Origin: Vibrio sp. DW001
GTDB lineage: Bacteria > Pseudomonadota > Gammaproteobacteria > Enterobacterales > Vibrionaceae
DNA: 64,000 bases
Reading direction: 5' to 3'
Assembly (NCBI RefSeq): GCF_029016285.1
Contig: NZ_CP091975.1
Location: forward strand, 2,728,001 to 2,792,000
Shown: in pieces, positions 14,656 to 24,039 of the stretch
How the letters are laid out: the number at the start of each line of letters is the position of its first letter
Numbering within the stretch: the first letter of the stretch is position 1
The notes under the pieces: model-generated
Database searches by the model: none
What the model was told of the DNA's origin: nothing
Seen by the model: the letters and a program-made list of their open reading frames with translations, nothing else
Program-made: the position numbers and the translations under genes

Positions 14656-16764
14656 TTAGTAAAAACCTTCGCCGCTACCCGCACGGTTAACCAGTCCGTC
14701 ACAAGGTGCAAATCGATCACCATATTTCTGAGCAAAATCATTCATCTTCTCAACCAGTTCTTTAATCCCAAATTGGTCCATATAGCGAAATGGCCCACCC
14801 AAGAATGGAGAGAAACCGATACCAAAAATAGCACCGATATCGCCATCTCTGGCGCTACGAATTATCCCGTCATCCAAACAACGTACAGCCTCATTTAACA
14901 TAGGCAGTACGCAGCGTAGTGCAATATCTGCTTCTGCCATTTTGGCTTCAGGCGTCACTTTAAGCAGTTTATATACTGACTTATCGACCACTTTCTTTTT
15001 GCCTTTGTAGGTATAAAAGCCTTTACCGCTTTTACGACCTTTTCGATTGTCATTCAAAAGAGTATCAAACACATCCGGACCTTGGAATCGTGCCCCTAAC
15101 TCACCCACCAAGATAGGCATTATCTTCGCTCCTACATCAACACCAACCTCGTCTAATAAGGTAATGGGGCCTACGGGGAAACCAAAATCGAGCAGTGCAT
15201 TATCTAAAGATTCTATCGGCTCACCACTCATTAATACATGCGCAGCTTCATTCATATATGGAGCCAAAATCCTATTCACATAAAACCCGGCTTTGTCTTT
15301 TACCACAATCGGCGTTTTGCCTTGTTTACGAGCAAAGTTAACGACTGTTGCAATGGCTTCATCTGATGTTGTTTCATGAGGAATAACCTCAACCAAAGGC
15401 ATTTTCTCTGCCGGACTAAAATAGTGAAGTCCAACCACATTTTCTGGTCGTGCCGCTTTCTCTGCTATTTTATGTATCGGTAGAGAAGAAGTATTCGTTG
15501 CAAAAATGGTATCAGGTTTCGCGTTCTTTTCTATATCACTGACCATCTGTTGCTTTAAATTTAGATCTTCAAAAACAGCTTCTATTACCACATCGGCCTG
15601 ATTAAAGGTCAAAAAATCCGTTCCACCTGATAGCTGTAACATCTTAGCTTGCAGTTGTGCATTGGATAAGATGCGGCGTTTACGCTGTTTTGAAAATAGT
15701 TTGAAGTTGTAATTCAACGCGTGAAGCACACCATCATTGGACACATCTTTAATGCGAACAGGAACCTTAGCTTTCGCAACGCTAACGTGGCTTATACCCG
15801 CACCCATCAGTCCCCCACCCAACACGCCAACCTTGGCAACTTTGCGGGGAGTGGCATCAGAGCCATTGTCTTTCTTCATTTCTGTCGTAGCGAAAAAAAT
15901 AGAACGAAGCGCTTTAGATTCGCTCGTCATGACAAGCTTAGCAAATTCCTGAGCTTCAAATTCTAAGCCCTTTTTCAATCCCTTTTCTAACCCATACCTA
16001 ATCACATTTAGAATGGCATCGGCAGCTGGGTAGTTTCCACGTGTCTTTTGCTTTGCTTTCTTACTCGCTTGGTCAAAAATGATCATCCTTCCCAAGCTAT
16101 TTCTAGAGAGTAGTTTTTCTTTGCCTGCGGTTTTTATTTTTCGCTTGTTTTTTTGCGCGTAGGTTTTCGCGACATCAAATAAAATAGCGTTAGGTACACT
16201 TGCATCAACCATCCCAAGCTTCAGTGCTTTTTTCGCCCTAACCTGCTTACCCGTTAAGATAATGTCTAAAGATGGAAGCAAACCAATCAATCGAGGTAAA
16301 CGTTGTGTGCCACCTGAGCCTGGTAGTAGTCCAAGCTGAACTTCTGGTAGACCGAGGCGCGTTTTGTCGTCATCGGAACACACGCGATAATCACAAGCTA
16401 AAGATAGCTCTAAACCACCACCTAGACAGACACCATGAATGGCTGAAACCACCGGAAATTTAAGTGCTGCCAGTCGATTGAATACCGCTTGCCCTTTCTG
16501 CGCTAGCGCTTGTGCTTCACTTTCTGACTGGCACGCGTCTAACATTTTAACGTCAGCACCAGCGATAAAGCTATCTGGCTTACCTGAACAAATAACTACG
16601 CCTTGGATACCTTCGACGTTGGCTTCAAAATCGGTCAGTAGAAACTCAATGTCTTCTATGAGGTCCGATTTGAGCACATTCATGGTCTCGTCAGCAACAT
16701 CGATGGTAAGCCACGCGATCTTGTCATCATCGATCGTCAACTGAAAGGATTTATTCTCGCTCAT
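14656..16764 (-). CDS. fadJ: Fatty acid oxidation complex alpha subunit FadJ
   Basis: A 702-residue multifunctional beta-oxidation enzyme: enoyl-CoA hydratase in the N-terminal third (oxyanion region [13 protein letters not shown] and [19 protein letters not shown], containing the two catalytic glutamates), then 3-hydroxyacyl-CoA dehydrogenase with NAD motif [12 protein letters not shown] near 313 and catalytic His in [14 protein letters not shown], and a C-terminal dehydrogenase helical domain. It works with the thiolase FadI, whose stop overlaps the fadJ start by one base. This is the FadIJ (anaerobic/alternative) type of complex rather than FadBA, judged by the gene order and the FadI partner. 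Confidence 0.95.
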   Translation of the reverse strand: MSENKSFQLTIDDDKIAWLTIDVADETMNVLKSDLIEDIEFLLTDFEANVEGIQGVVICSGKPDSFIAGADVKMLDACQSESEAQALAQKGQAVFNRLAALKFPVVSAIHGVCLGGGLELSLACDYRVCSDDDKTRLGLPEVQLGLLPGSGGTQRLPRLIGLLPSLDIILTGKQVRAKKALKLGMVDASVPNAILFDVAKTYAQKNKRKIKTAGKEKLLSRNSLGRMIIFDQASKKAKQKTRGNYPAADAILNVIRYGLEKGLKKGLEFEAQEFAKLVMTSESKALRSIFFATTEMKKDNGSDATPRKVAKVGVLGGGLMGAGISHVSVAKAKVPVRIKDVSNDGVLHALNYNFKLFSKQRKRRILSNAQLQAKMLQLSGGTDFLTFNQADVVIEAVFEDLNLKQQMVSDIEKNAKPDTIFATNTSSLPIHKIAEKAARPENVVGLHYFSPAEKMPLVEVIPHETTSDEAIATVVNFARKQGKTPIVVKDKAGFYVNRILAPYMNEAAHVLMSGEPIESLDNALLDFGFPVGPITLLDEVGVDVGAKIMPILVGELGARFQGPDVFDTLLNDNRKGRKSGKGFYTYKGKKKVVDKSVYKLLKVTPEAKMAEADIALRCVLPMLNEAVRCLDDGIIRSARDGDIGAIFGIGFSPFLGGPFRYMDQFGIKELVEKMNDFAQKYGDRFAPCDGLVNRAGSGEGFY

Positions 16765-18071
16765 TATTCAACCTCCAAAATCATCGCAGCGCCAAGACCA
16801 CCCGCGGCACATGCTGTATTAAGGCCGAATCCACCGCCTCTTCTTTTTAGTTCTCGCAATGTTTGCACCATCATTCTTGCACCCGTCGCGGCAAATGGAT
16901 GACCATAGGCAATTGAGCTGCCGAGGACATTGAACTTGTCCATGTCTATTTCACCGATCGCCTTTGAACGACCCAGCTTATCCTGTGCGAACTTATCACT
17001 TGAGAACATTTTCACGTTCGCTAATGTTTGAGCAGCAAACGCTTCATGCATTTCAATGACATCAATATCGCCCAAAGTGAGTCCCGCTTTGTCTAGTGCC
17101 ATCGGTGTAGCGTAAGAAGGCCCCATGAGCATATCGTACTCAACCTGAATCGCAGAGAAGGCATATGAACGGATGTAGCCCATAATCTCCAAACCAAGCT
17201 CTTTTGCGCGCCCTTCTCGCATCAGCATTACTGCTGCCCCACCATCGGTCAACGGTGTACTGTTAGCCGCGGTTACGGTACCAAACTTCCGGTCAAATGC
17301 AGGACGTAATTTGGCGTAACCTTCTAAGGTTGAGTCGTGACGAATATTATTATCCTGATCGATCCATTTTTTATATGGTTCAGGAAATACCGTCATCACT
17401 TCGTCGCGGATCTTGCCATCTTTCCATGCCTGAGATGCTAATGAATGAGAACGATGGGCTAATGCATCTTGATCTGCACGAGATATTCCATAGGTTTTTG
17501 CCATCTGCTCGGCGGTTTGACCCATTGATATTCCAGTCGAATATTCGGCAACGGCTGGAGGAACAGGAGCAAGATCTCTAAGAGAAAGCCGACGAGCAAT
17601 ATTCACTTTTTGGCTAAATGTTCTTGCTTTACTAAGCGCAAGTAAACTCGCCGCAAGCTTTTTGGACACACCAATAGGTAATACGGATGAGGAATCAGCA
17701 CCACCAGCGATACCAATATCAATGCTGCCAGCCATGATGCTTTCGGCCACGTTCACAGAGGCTTGAAAACTGGTGGCACACGCTCTTGTTACACTGTAAG
17801 CATCCGTAGCAACATTCATCCCAGTACCCAAAACAATTTCTCGAGCAATATTAGGAGCGGTAGGCATTTGTACAACCTGTCCGTAAACGACTTGTTCTAT
17901 CAACTTTGGGTCGATTTCGGTACGCGCAAGCATCTCACTTACTACTATCTTGCCCAAATCGACTGCTGGCACTTTTGCAAATTCTGTACTTTGTCGAGCG
18001 AAAGGGGTTCGAAGTCCCGCGACTATCGCGATTCTTTCGCCTGAACGCGTTTTGACATCTTGTCGGCTCAT
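16764..18071 (-). CDS. fadI: Acetyl-CoA acyltransferase FadI (3-ketoacyl-CoA thiolase)
   Basis: The thiolase of the FadIJ beta-oxidation complex, cleaving 3-ketoacyl-CoA with CoA to acetyl-CoA and a shortened acyl-CoA. At 435 residues it has the expected length. The nucleophilic Cys is in [10 protein letters not shown], the active-site His in [11 protein letters not shown] and the second catalytic Cys in [12 protein letters not shown]. The frame is open to 18227, but ATG 18071 has AAGGAG six to seven bases upstream and gives the family N-terminus. A FadR-like palindrome lies 19 bp before the start. First gene of fadIJ. Confidence 0.95.
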   Translation of the reverse strand: MSRQDVKTRSGERIAIVAGLRTPFARQSTEFAKVPAVDLGKIVVSEMLARTEIDPKLIEQVVYGQVVQMPTAPNIAREIVLGTGMNVATDAYSVTRACATSFQASVNVAESIMAGSIDIGIAGGADSSSVLPIGVSKKLAASLLALSKARTFSQKVNIARRLSLRDLAPVPPAVAEYSTGISMGQTAEQMAKTYGISRADQDALAHRSHSLASQAWKDGKIRDEVMTVFPEPYKKWIDQDNNIRHDSTLEGYAKLRPAFDRKFGTVTAANSTPLTDGGAAVMLMREGRAKELGLEIMGYIRSYAFSAIQVEYDMLMGPSYATPMALDKAGLTLGDIDVIEMHEAFAAQTLANVKMFSSDKFAQDKLGRSKAIGEIDMDKFNVLGSSIAYGHPFAATGARMMVQTLRELKRRGGGFGLNTACAAGGLGAAMILEVE

Positions 18072-18089
18072 TTTTTCTCCTTCACCATG

Positions 18090-18100
18090 AGGTCTGACCT
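18090..18100. promoter_or_regulatory. FadR-like operator at fadI
   Basis: AGGTCTGACCT is a perfect 11-bp palindrome matching the core of the FadR site (TGGTCNGACC[AT]). Its position just upstream of the fadI ribosome-binding site would block transcription or early elongation, consistent with known FadR repression of fad genes that is relieved by long-chain acyl-CoA. Confidence 0.7.
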
Positions 18101-18343
18101 GAGTGCATTGTAACGAAAATGTTAAATAATTCAAACAACCGTTTAAATAAACGTGAGGCGTATTAACAAATAGCCGTTGAGCGTGAACAAAGAAATCAAC
18201 TGAATTGGAGACAAACGAGAGAACCAACCAGTTATTTGCTACTACTAAAGCGTTTCAAAGGCAGATAGAATGATGGGTATAAGAGAATGGTTTTAGATAA
18301 AAATTAAACGGATGCTGTTAAGCTTTAATCTACAATAGCAGGT

Positions 18344-18372
18344 AAAAAAAAACCACACGATATGGTGTGGTT
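18344..18372 (-). terminator. Rho-independent terminator with no annotated gene upstream
   Basis: On the minus strand AACCACAC-loop-GTGTGGTT (8 bp, 6-base loop) is followed by an uninterrupted T-run of about nine. No minus-strand ORF lies between it and the sigma-factor gene, so it most simply ends a non-coding transcript. Confidence 0.85.
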
Positions 18373-18512
18373 GGAATATTCATATAAAAAACAATTAACT
18401 TACGTCAATTGAAATAATCAGTTTCCTGATTAGGAGAAAGTAAAGTCAGCCTTCAAAAGGAAGTGTTATCTTGCTCAACACACTAACCACAAGGGTTAGC
18501 TAGATAACAGCC
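18344..18512 (-). ncRNA. Candidate small RNA upstream of fadI
   Basis: Inferred from structure only. Reading the minus strand, a long-range stem TGTTATCT/AGATAACA (18509-18502 with 18471-18464) encloses CTAACC/GGTTAG, a second hairpin TAATCAG/CTGATTA closes a 4-base loop at 18415-18432, and the segment ends in the terminator at 18344-18372. TATAGT at 18521-18516 is a possible -10 box; no good -35 is visible. There is no ORF. I cannot match it to a known Vibrio RNA. The alternative is structured leader DNA of the plus-strand sigma-factor gene. Confidence 0.4.
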
Positions 18513-18709
18513 GCTACTATAACTCGTTATGAAGGCGAGGTTTTGAAGTAGATCAATTTATTGTTAATTAAGACAACAGCCCAGTGCTGCAAGATAAAAA
18601 ACAACAAAGATCGTTAAAACGACGTAAACACAAACCAGTCTATATCTCATTTTTTAGCGATTTGTCATATAGAAATTTACAAACGACAAAGAGCAAACCG
18701 GAGGCTCGT

Positions 18710-19279
18710 GTGTCGATATCTAATATTTTTGGAAAGAAAAAGCCGACTTCCACGGTCAACTTGGATATGGATAAACAAAGAAAATACGAAGCACTTGTGC
18801 GCGCTTATCATAAAGACCTATTCCGCTACGCTTATTGGCTATGCAAAGATAGGACGATAGCAGAAGATCTCGTTCAGGAAACGTGCCTACGAGCATGGAA
18901 ATCCTTGGATAGTCTACTCGATGAAAAAGCAGCAAAATCTTGGCTGATCACCATTCTTCGGCGGGAAAATGCAAGACGCTTCGAGCGTAAAAGATTAGAG
19001 CTGGTTGATATAGATGATTACGGCCATGAAGCAAAGGTCAGTGATGATCATCATCATCAGCAAGAATGGATGCAGGCGCAGATAATGAAACTCGATGCGG
19101 AGTATCGAGAACCTCTTTTTCTGCAGGTTGTTGGTGGGTTCAGCGGTGAAGAGATAGGTAATATACTTGATCTTAATAAGAACACCGTTATGACTCGGCT
19201 CTTTAGAGCCAGAAACCAACTTAAAGACATGATTGACGAATCAGACAATAAAGTCACAAATATAAGGGGGGCTGAATAA
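18710..19279 (+). CDS. ECF-type sigma factor (RpoE-like)
   Basis: A 189-residue sigma-70 family protein with only regions 2 and 4. Region 2 includes LVRAYHKDLFRYAYWL and AEDLVQETCLRAWKSL; region 4 includes EPLFLQVVGGFSGEEIG and a helix-turn-helix NKNTVMTRLFRARNQL. The frame is open upstream to 18584, but a GTG at 18710 with GGAGG five bases before it is the best start; Met at the MDKQRKY position is a further option. It overlaps the following anti-sigma gene by one base (TAATG), so the pair is co-expressed. It would redirect RNA polymerase to an envelope or metabolic regulon that cannot be read from here. Confidence 0.9.
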   Translation: MSISNIFGKKKPTSTVNLDMDKQRKYEALVRAYHKDLFRYAYWLCKDRTIAEDLVQETCLRAWKSLDSLLDEKAAKSWLITILRRENARRFERKRLELVDIDDYGHEAKVSDDHHHQQEWMQAQIMKLDAEYREPLFLQVVGGFSGEEIGNILDLNKNTVMTRLFRARNQLKDMIDESDNKVTNIRGAE

Positions 19280-19995
19280 TGGATGATTTAGAATTTCGTC
19301 GAATGCTACTTTCAGAGCCCAAGCTCCGTAATAAAGAAATAAATGAAGCCATACAAAGCTCAGAGGCAAATCAATTATTCGCTGATGATATATTGAGCTT
19401 CGACAACAAAATCGAACAAGCCATGAAAGTGGATGTGCCAGATGATCTTGCTGACCGCATCTTGTTCAATCACAGTACACGTTCTGAAAAGAAGAGTTTC
19501 ACTAAGCAGATGTTAGCGATGGCTGCTTCCGCTGCTTTTGCTGCTGGGTTGATTATCGGCCAAGTAAATTGGACTCCGCTGCTCATCGGCTCAGCCCATG
19601 CCAGTTTGGCAGACACGGCCGTAGAACATGTTATTCATGAATCACCATTTGTAAATAACTTAGATGAAAAGGTAAATTCGACGCAGATAAACGCAAAATT
19701 GCGACCGTTTGCCTATCAATTTACAGAAACATTCCCCTATCACGTTTATTACCTAAATCACTGTGGTTTTGGAAACTCAAACGCATTACATATGGTTTTT
19801 CAAGGTGAGCAAGGGCGAATAACACTGTTTGTCACCAATATTGGTACAGAGCAAACTATTGATTTTAATAAAGATGGCATGTCTGGCATCGTCGTTCCAA
19901 TTGAGGGTTCAAGTGTCATCCTTGTTGGCGAGGAAGGTGAAGACATCCAGAAAATCGCTGCAAATCTGACCTCTATCATCAAACCTACACTTTAG
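19279..19995 (+). CDS. DUF3379-type membrane anti-sigma factor
   Basis: A 238-residue single-span inner-membrane protein paired with the sigma factor before it. The N-terminal 75 residues are cytoplasmic and acidic, a hydrophobic segment MAASAAFAAGLIIG at about 78-95 spans the membrane, and the C-terminal 140 residues would be periplasmic. The overall pattern fits the DUF3379 family found next to ECF sigma genes in Vibrio and Shewanella. It lacks the HxxxCxxC zinc motif of ZAS anti-sigma factors. The start overlaps the sigma stop. A terminator follows 6 bp after the stop, so the operon is two genes. Confidence 0.82.
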   Translation: MDDLEFRRMLLSEPKLRNKEINEAIQSSEANQLFADDILSFDNKIEQAMKVDVPDDLADRILFNHSTRSEKKSFTKQMLAMAASAAFAAGLIIGQVNWTPLLIGSAHASLADTAVEHVIHESPFVNNLDEKVNSTQINAKLRPFAYQFTETFPYHVYYLNHCGFGNSNALHMVFQGEQGRITLFVTNIGTEQTIDFNKDGMSGIVVPIEGSSVILVGEEGEDIQKIAANLTSIIKPTL

Positions 19996-20001
19996 TCTAA
20001 T

Positions 20002-20027
20002 AAAAGCCCTCAACAATGAGGGCTTTT
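20002..20027 (+). terminator. Terminator of the sigma/anti-sigma operon
   Basis: AAAAGCCCTCA and TGAGGGCTTTT form an 11-bp stem with a 4-base loop and end in TTTT, 6 bp after the anti-sigma stop. Confidence 0.9.
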
Positions 20028-20310
20028 ACATTCGACAATTAACAACGCATTAACATAACATTAACTTTCAAACAAGCGTTTAGAGTACAAACTCTAAAAC
20101 ATAGAGTTTTGTTACCATTTCACGTTAGTTACCCGCCATTTTTAGTATTTTCCCGTCAAATTAGCCAATGGTCGGATTTCTACTCTATATAATAACATCT
20201 ATTATCAGCCAACAAACTGAGCAATTGCTCTCATTAAAAACCAAAACAGAGTCTCCACTCTGGCATAACGCCCAATTTTAAGAGGCGATTTTTTACAAAA
20301 GGAATTACTA
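20028..20310. promoter_or_regulatory. fadL upstream region with hairpin and a weak FadR-like site
   Basis: TTTAGAGT (20079-20086) pairs with ACTCTAAA (20091-20098). TGGTCGGATTT (20169-20179) matches the FadR core at 9 of 11 positions, with the right half-site degenerate. Otherwise AT-rich with no ORF; it is the leader and promoter region of the first fadL. Confidence 0.4.
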
Positions 20311-21522
20311 ATGAATAAAACGCGTCTGTTTAAAAAAACGATAATCGCAGCAACGATAGCGCTTGCTTCTCAACAAGCAGTAGCTGCCGGTTTTCAATTA
20401 AATGCACAATCCGCTACTGGCCTAGGCCGAGCGTTTGCCGGTGATGCTGTTATAGCAGATAACGCTTCTTCAATGGCTCGTAACCCCGCAACAATGGCGC
20501 TTTTTGATGAAACCGCTATGTCGCTAGGTTTTGTTTCTATTACCTCTATGATTGAAGTGAAGGATGCAACTTATAATGGAACTACCAGTGCAAATTATGA
20601 CGATGCTGGTGATACATCAATAGCTCCTAATCTGCATTTAATCGTCCCAATAAATGATAAATTTTCTTGGGGTGTCAATGCATATACTAATTTTGGGACT
20701 AAAACTGAATTCTCCGATGATTATGTTGCTGGCGAATTTGGCGGCAGTACTGATGTTAAAAGCTTTAATATTGGTCTAGCAGGTTCTTATAGAATCAATG
20801 AGCAATGGAGTTTAGGTGCGGGCTTAGATCTTATTTACGGCTCTGGTAAATTTGAACGAACTTTTACGGCATCCGGGACTAACGCTGTAAATATTGATGC
20901 AGATGGTTGGGGGCTCGGATTTAACCTTGGTACAGTATATGAGTTGGACGAAAACAACCGTTTTGGCTTAGCGTACCATTATAGTCCTGAACTCGAAGTT
21001 GACGGCGATGTCAGTTACGCTGGTTATCCACAAGGTAGCGGAAAAGATACTATATTGATGCCTCTTCCCGACATACTGGAGTTTTCAGGTTATCACCGTA
21101 TTGAAGACTCTAAATGGGCGGTTCACTACAGTGTTCAGTGGATTGGCTGGAGCTCGTTTGACATTCTTGAAGGAAAAGACACTGGCACAATCAATACATA
21201 TGAATGGCAGAATGGTATGCACTATTCTTTAGGTGGAACATATTTCCTAAATCAAGATTGGACTATTCGCGCTGGTTACATGTATGACACAAGTGCACAA
21301 GATGAAGTTACATCAATTTCTGTACCTGATTCAGATAGACAGTGGTTATCGACTGGTTTCACGTACAGCATAGACACGAAGTCAAATATTGATTTTGGTT
21401 TTACGTACTTATTGGGTGAAGATGTTAAGGTTAACGAAACTTCACTAGCAGGGACACAAATAACCGCAACTACGCACGCCGATGCAATACTGATGGGCTT
21501 ACAATACAGCCGTACTTTCTAA
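20311..21522 (+). CDS. fadL: Outer-membrane long-chain fatty acid transporter FadL (copy 1)
   Basis: A 403-residue outer-membrane beta-barrel of the FadL/TodX family. A Sec signal peptide (about 1-25, ending AVAA) is followed by the mature start GFQLNAQSATGLGRAFAGDA, which is the conserved N-terminal plug with NARNPA-like MARNPATMALF. The C-terminus ends in SRTF, an aromatic last residue typical of barrel insertion. It takes up long-chain fatty acids or other hydrophobic compounds. A second fadL lies directly downstream, separated by a terminator, so the two are transcribed independently. Confidence 0.92.
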   Translation: MNKTRLFKKTIIAATIALASQQAVAAGFQLNAQSATGLGRAFAGDAVIADNASSMARNPATMALFDETAMSLGFVSITSMIEVKDATYNGTTSANYDDAGDTSIAPNLHLIVPINDKFSWGVNAYTNFGTKTEFSDDYVAGEFGGSTDVKSFNIGLAGSYRINEQWSLGAGLDLIYGSGKFERTFTASGTNAVNIDADGWGLGFNLGTVYELDENNRFGLAYHYSPELEVDGDVSYAGYPQGSGKDTILMPLPDILEFSGYHRIEDSKWAVHYSVQWIGWSSFDILEGKDTGTINTYEWQNGMHYSLGGTYFLNQDWTIRAGYMYDTSAQDEVTSISVPDSDRQWLSTGFTYSIDTKSNIDFGFTYLLGEDVKVNETSLAGTQITATTHADAILMGLQYSRTF

Positions 21523-21557
21523 ACGCTGGATAAAAAGCACCTAGAAATAACCTTACA

Positions 21558-21585
21558 AAAAGGGTCGGATTTTCCGGCCCTTTTT
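21558..21585 (+). terminator. Terminator after the first fadL
   Basis: AAAGGGTCGGA pairs with TCCGGCCCTTT (one G-T wobble) around three T and is followed by a T-run, 36 bp after the fadL stop. Confidence 0.87.
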
Positions 21586-21677
21586 CTATTTCTACTATTA
21601 ATCACGCGCGTAATCCAGTGCAACTCTGTGTCAATACAAGCCACTTTCACACCACACTTGTACGCTGAAAACCACAA

Positions 21678-21688
21678 TGGTCAGACCA
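21678..21688. promoter_or_regulatory. FadR-like operator upstream of the second fadL
   Basis: TGGTCAGACCA is a perfect palindrome and a full match to the FadR core TGGTCNGACCA. It sits about 154 bp before the second fadL start. FadR can repress or activate depending on position; the direction here is not readable. The rest of the 21586-21841 gap is AT-rich with no ORF. Confidence 0.72.
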
Positions 21689-21841
21689 AAATACCAAGAT
21701 AATTCTCTCTATTTTTCCAAATAATAGAGTATTAATTCAAATTGTAACAATTCTGCAATTTTTATTATTAAAGTAAATACTCTATTCGTAAAATGCCTCA
21801 CTGTAGACATATCTGGCTTAACTAATTCAGCGAATAAAATA

Positions 21842-23122
21842 ATGAAATCAAATAAAACTCTTCTCTCCATCGCTATTTTGAGTGGTATAACAACATACAG
21901 TAGCAACACACTAGCTGCCGGTTTTCAACTAGCGGAGTATTCTGCTACAGGACTTGGTCGAGCGTATGCTGGTGAGGCAGCGATTGCCGACAATGCAGGT
22001 TCTCAGTGGCGCAACCCGGCCTTACTGACTTACCTTGAGGGCACGCAGGTTTCTGGTGGTGCCATTTACGCCAACCCTAACATTGATGTAACGGGTAATG
22101 TTTCCTCTTATGGAAGCGACTATGAGGTCAATACTAAAGATTATGCGGATGACGCCATTATTCCCAATTTTTATCTTTCGCATAAACTAAATGACAAAAT
22201 CGGTTTAGGTTTTGCTCTCGGTACAAACTACGGCATGAGTACCGATCTCGGCAGTGATTATGCAGCCAGCCATTACGGTGACAGCGCCGAAGTAATGACT
22301 CAGGAGGCAAACCTAAACATTGGGTATCAGTTAACCGAAGTGTTAAGTATTGGTGGTGGTTTACGATATGTAATGGCAGAAGGCCATTTTGGTGCGACAT
22401 CTCCTGCACACGGCGCAGTCTATCCAAATCAAACACTTAAATATATGGAAGGTGATACCACTGAGTGGGCTTGGCAGCTCGGTGTTGCATGGCAAATCAA
22501 TGACCACCATCGTGTCGGATTTGCCTACAAGTCTGAAGTCGAACTCAACCTTGAGGGCACAGTGAAAGGCGTTGGTTTTAATTTGGTTCCCGGCACTACC
22601 GCTCCTGGTTCGTTAGCATTAACACTCCCAGCGACGGCTGAGTTAGCCAGTATGTATCAGCTTTCAGAACAGACAACAATAACCGCAAGCATCAACTGGA
22701 CTGACTGGAGCAGCTTTGAAAAGCTAGAGGCGGATACAGGAGGCTCGGCGCCAATAAACGTTAAAGATGAAAATTGGGAAGACAACTACCGCTTCGCGGT
22801 TGGTGCGGAATATCAGATAGATTCTGAATGGCTAGTCAGAACAGGTATTGCTTATGATACGTCTGCTGTAAGTGACAAAAACCGTTCTGCAACTATCCCA
22901 GAAACCGATCGTACATGGCTTAGCTTAGGTGCCGGTTATACGTGGTCACCGCAGTTATCCTTTGATGCTGGATTTACCTATATTTTAGCGAAAGATGCCT
23001 CCATTAATGAACCACGCGGCTACGATGACGACGACGCGGCTAAAGCCGTTGGGGGAACATTCGAAGGCGAAACATCTGGCAACGTTTGGTTGATCGGTGT
23101 TCAGGCAAACTATCGCTTCTAA
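21842..23122 (+). CDS. fadL: Outer-membrane long-chain fatty acid transporter FadL (copy 2)
   Basis: A 426-residue FadL-family barrel, paralogous to the gene just upstream. Its signal peptide ends near NTLAA, then GFQLAEYSATGLGRAYAGEA repeats the conserved plug start, followed by QWRNPALLTYL. It ends in NYRF, a typical barrel C-terminus. Compared with copy 1 it has longer extracellular insertions, for example an acidic DDDDAAKAVGG loop near the C-terminus, which suggests a different lipid preference. The ribosome-binding site before ATG 21842 is weak. It ends at a bidirectional terminator. Confidence 0.92.
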   Translation: MKSNKTLLSIAILSGITTYSSNTLAAGFQLAEYSATGLGRAYAGEAAIADNAGSQWRNPALLTYLEGTQVSGGAIYANPNIDVTGNVSSYGSDYEVNTKDYADDAIIPNFYLSHKLNDKIGLGFALGTNYGMSTDLGSDYAASHYGDSAEVMTQEANLNIGYQLTEVLSIGGGLRYVMAEGHFGATSPAHGAVYPNQTLKYMEGDTTEWAWQLGVAWQINDHHRVGFAYKSEVELNLEGTVKGVGFNLVPGTTAPGSLALTLPATAELASMYQLSEQTTITASINWTDWSSFEKLEADTGGSAPINVKDENWEDNYRFAVGAEYQIDSEWLVRTGIAYDTSAVSDKNRSATIPETDRTWLSLGAGYTWSPQLSFDAGFTYILAKDASINEPRGYDDDDAAKAVGGTFEGETSGNVWLIGVQANYRF

Positions 23123-23142
23123 TTGCAGTACTTATTGCTGGC

Positions 23143-23175
23143 AAAAAAATACCCCGTTATAACGGGGTATTTTTA
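23143..23175. terminator. Bidirectional terminator between the second fadL and mlaA
   Basis: ATACCCCGTT and AACGGGGTAT form a 10-bp stem with a 2-base loop, flanked by seven A before and a T-run after. It lies between two converging genes. Confidence 0.92.
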
Positions 23176-23176
23176 T

Positions 23177-23962
23177 TTAGAACTCTTCATCTAGATAGTC
23201 ATCAAGATAGTCTTCCTCTTCCTCATTGACCTCTTCCGGTTCAACTTGCGCTTTAAAGTCACGACGCTGTAGATAGATATCTCGTGTAAATGCATATGGG
23301 TCTGGTGACGCTTCCAAAATGGGTTCTTGCGAAACCAACGCCGCTCGACTTTCTAACCCTTCAAGTGCCCATTTGCCCAAAGACCCCCAGATGTTCAAAT
23401 AGGAGAGCGGTGAGTACATACCATCGACTAGATCGGTTACCTCACGGGTCGTCACTGGGCCGTACGCCGGTACCATAAAATAGGGACCGTTACCAACGCC
23501 ATAATGGCCGAGGGCATCACTAAATGCTCTATCGTCTTCAACAATACCGGCCGCTCCTGCAATATCGAATAACCCTAAGATACCGAATGTGGAGTTGATC
23601 CAAAATCGGTTAAAATGATTCACCGCCTCTTCGCCATTCCCCATAATAAGGTCATTGATCATGCTTGATGGTTCGTCGAGGTTAGACAAAAAGTTAGCGA
23701 TACCTTTGCGCAAAGGTGTTGGCGTGTAACCGACGTATGCAAGCGCAACAGGCCTAAATAAATACGGGTCAACGAAATCATAGTTAAATGACCACATCGC
23801 TCGGTTGAAACCTTCTAATGGGTCATTAGGGTGAGCTTCACCGCCTAACACCTGCTGATTAATTTCTGCGTCTTGTGCGGTTTGTTCGGGAGTAGAAGAA
23901 CAACCAACAGCCAATAAGGTGATTAAGATAACCAACACACCTTTAAAGCGTGTTACAAACAT
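23177..23962 (-). CDS. mlaA: Outer-membrane lipoprotein MlaA (VacJ)
   Basis: Component of the Mla system, which extracts phospholipids from the outer leaflet of the outer membrane. The protein is 261 residues, starting MFVTRFKGVLVILITLLAVG with a lipobox cysteine at LAVGC, then the conserved DPLEGFNRAMWSFNYDF segment and GNGPYFMVPAYGP. The frame continues upstream to 24013, but that extension is read through a terminator hairpin and poly-T, so ATG 23962 is preferred although AAGGA is 13 bases away. The acidic C-terminus (EEVNEEEEDYLDDY) is unusual-looking but common in vibrios. There is little room for a separate promoter. Confidence 0.92.
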   Translation of the reverse strand: MFVTRFKGVLVILITLLAVGCSSTPEQTAQDAEINQQVLGGEAHPNDPLEGFNRAMWSFNYDFVDPYLFRPVALAYVGYTPTPLRKGIANFLSNLDEPSSMINDLIMGNGEEAVNHFNRFWINSTFGILGLFDIAGAAGIVEDDRAFSDALGHYGVGNGPYFMVPAYGPVTTREVTDLVDGMYSPLSYLNIWGSLGKWALEGLESRAALVSQEPILEASPDPYAFTRDIYLQRRDFKAQVEPEEVNEEEEDYLDDYLDEEF

Positions 23963-23984
23963 AATGAAATACTTATCCTTAAGT

Positions 23985-24015
23985 AAAAAAAAAAAGAGGT
24001 TGACCAACGTCAACC
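23985..24015 (-). terminator. Terminator at the end of the ccm operon
   Basis: GGTTGAC and GTCAACC form a 7-bp stem with a 4-base loop, followed on the minus strand by a T-run of about a dozen. It lies between ccmI and mlaA. Confidence 0.88.
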
Positions 24016-24039
24016 CCCAACTAATTAACGAAGGACATA

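Noticed and set aside
18072..18227. N-terminal extension of FadI
   Set aside because: It covers the FadR-like site and promoter; ATG 18071 has a strong ribosome-binding site.
18584..18709. Basic N-terminal extension of the sigma factor
   Set aside because: GTG 18710 has GGAGG at ideal spacing, and the upstream residues are not sigma-like.
23963..24013. N-terminal extension of MlaA
   Set aside because: It would be translated from a terminator hairpin and poly-T and would hide the lipoprotein signal.
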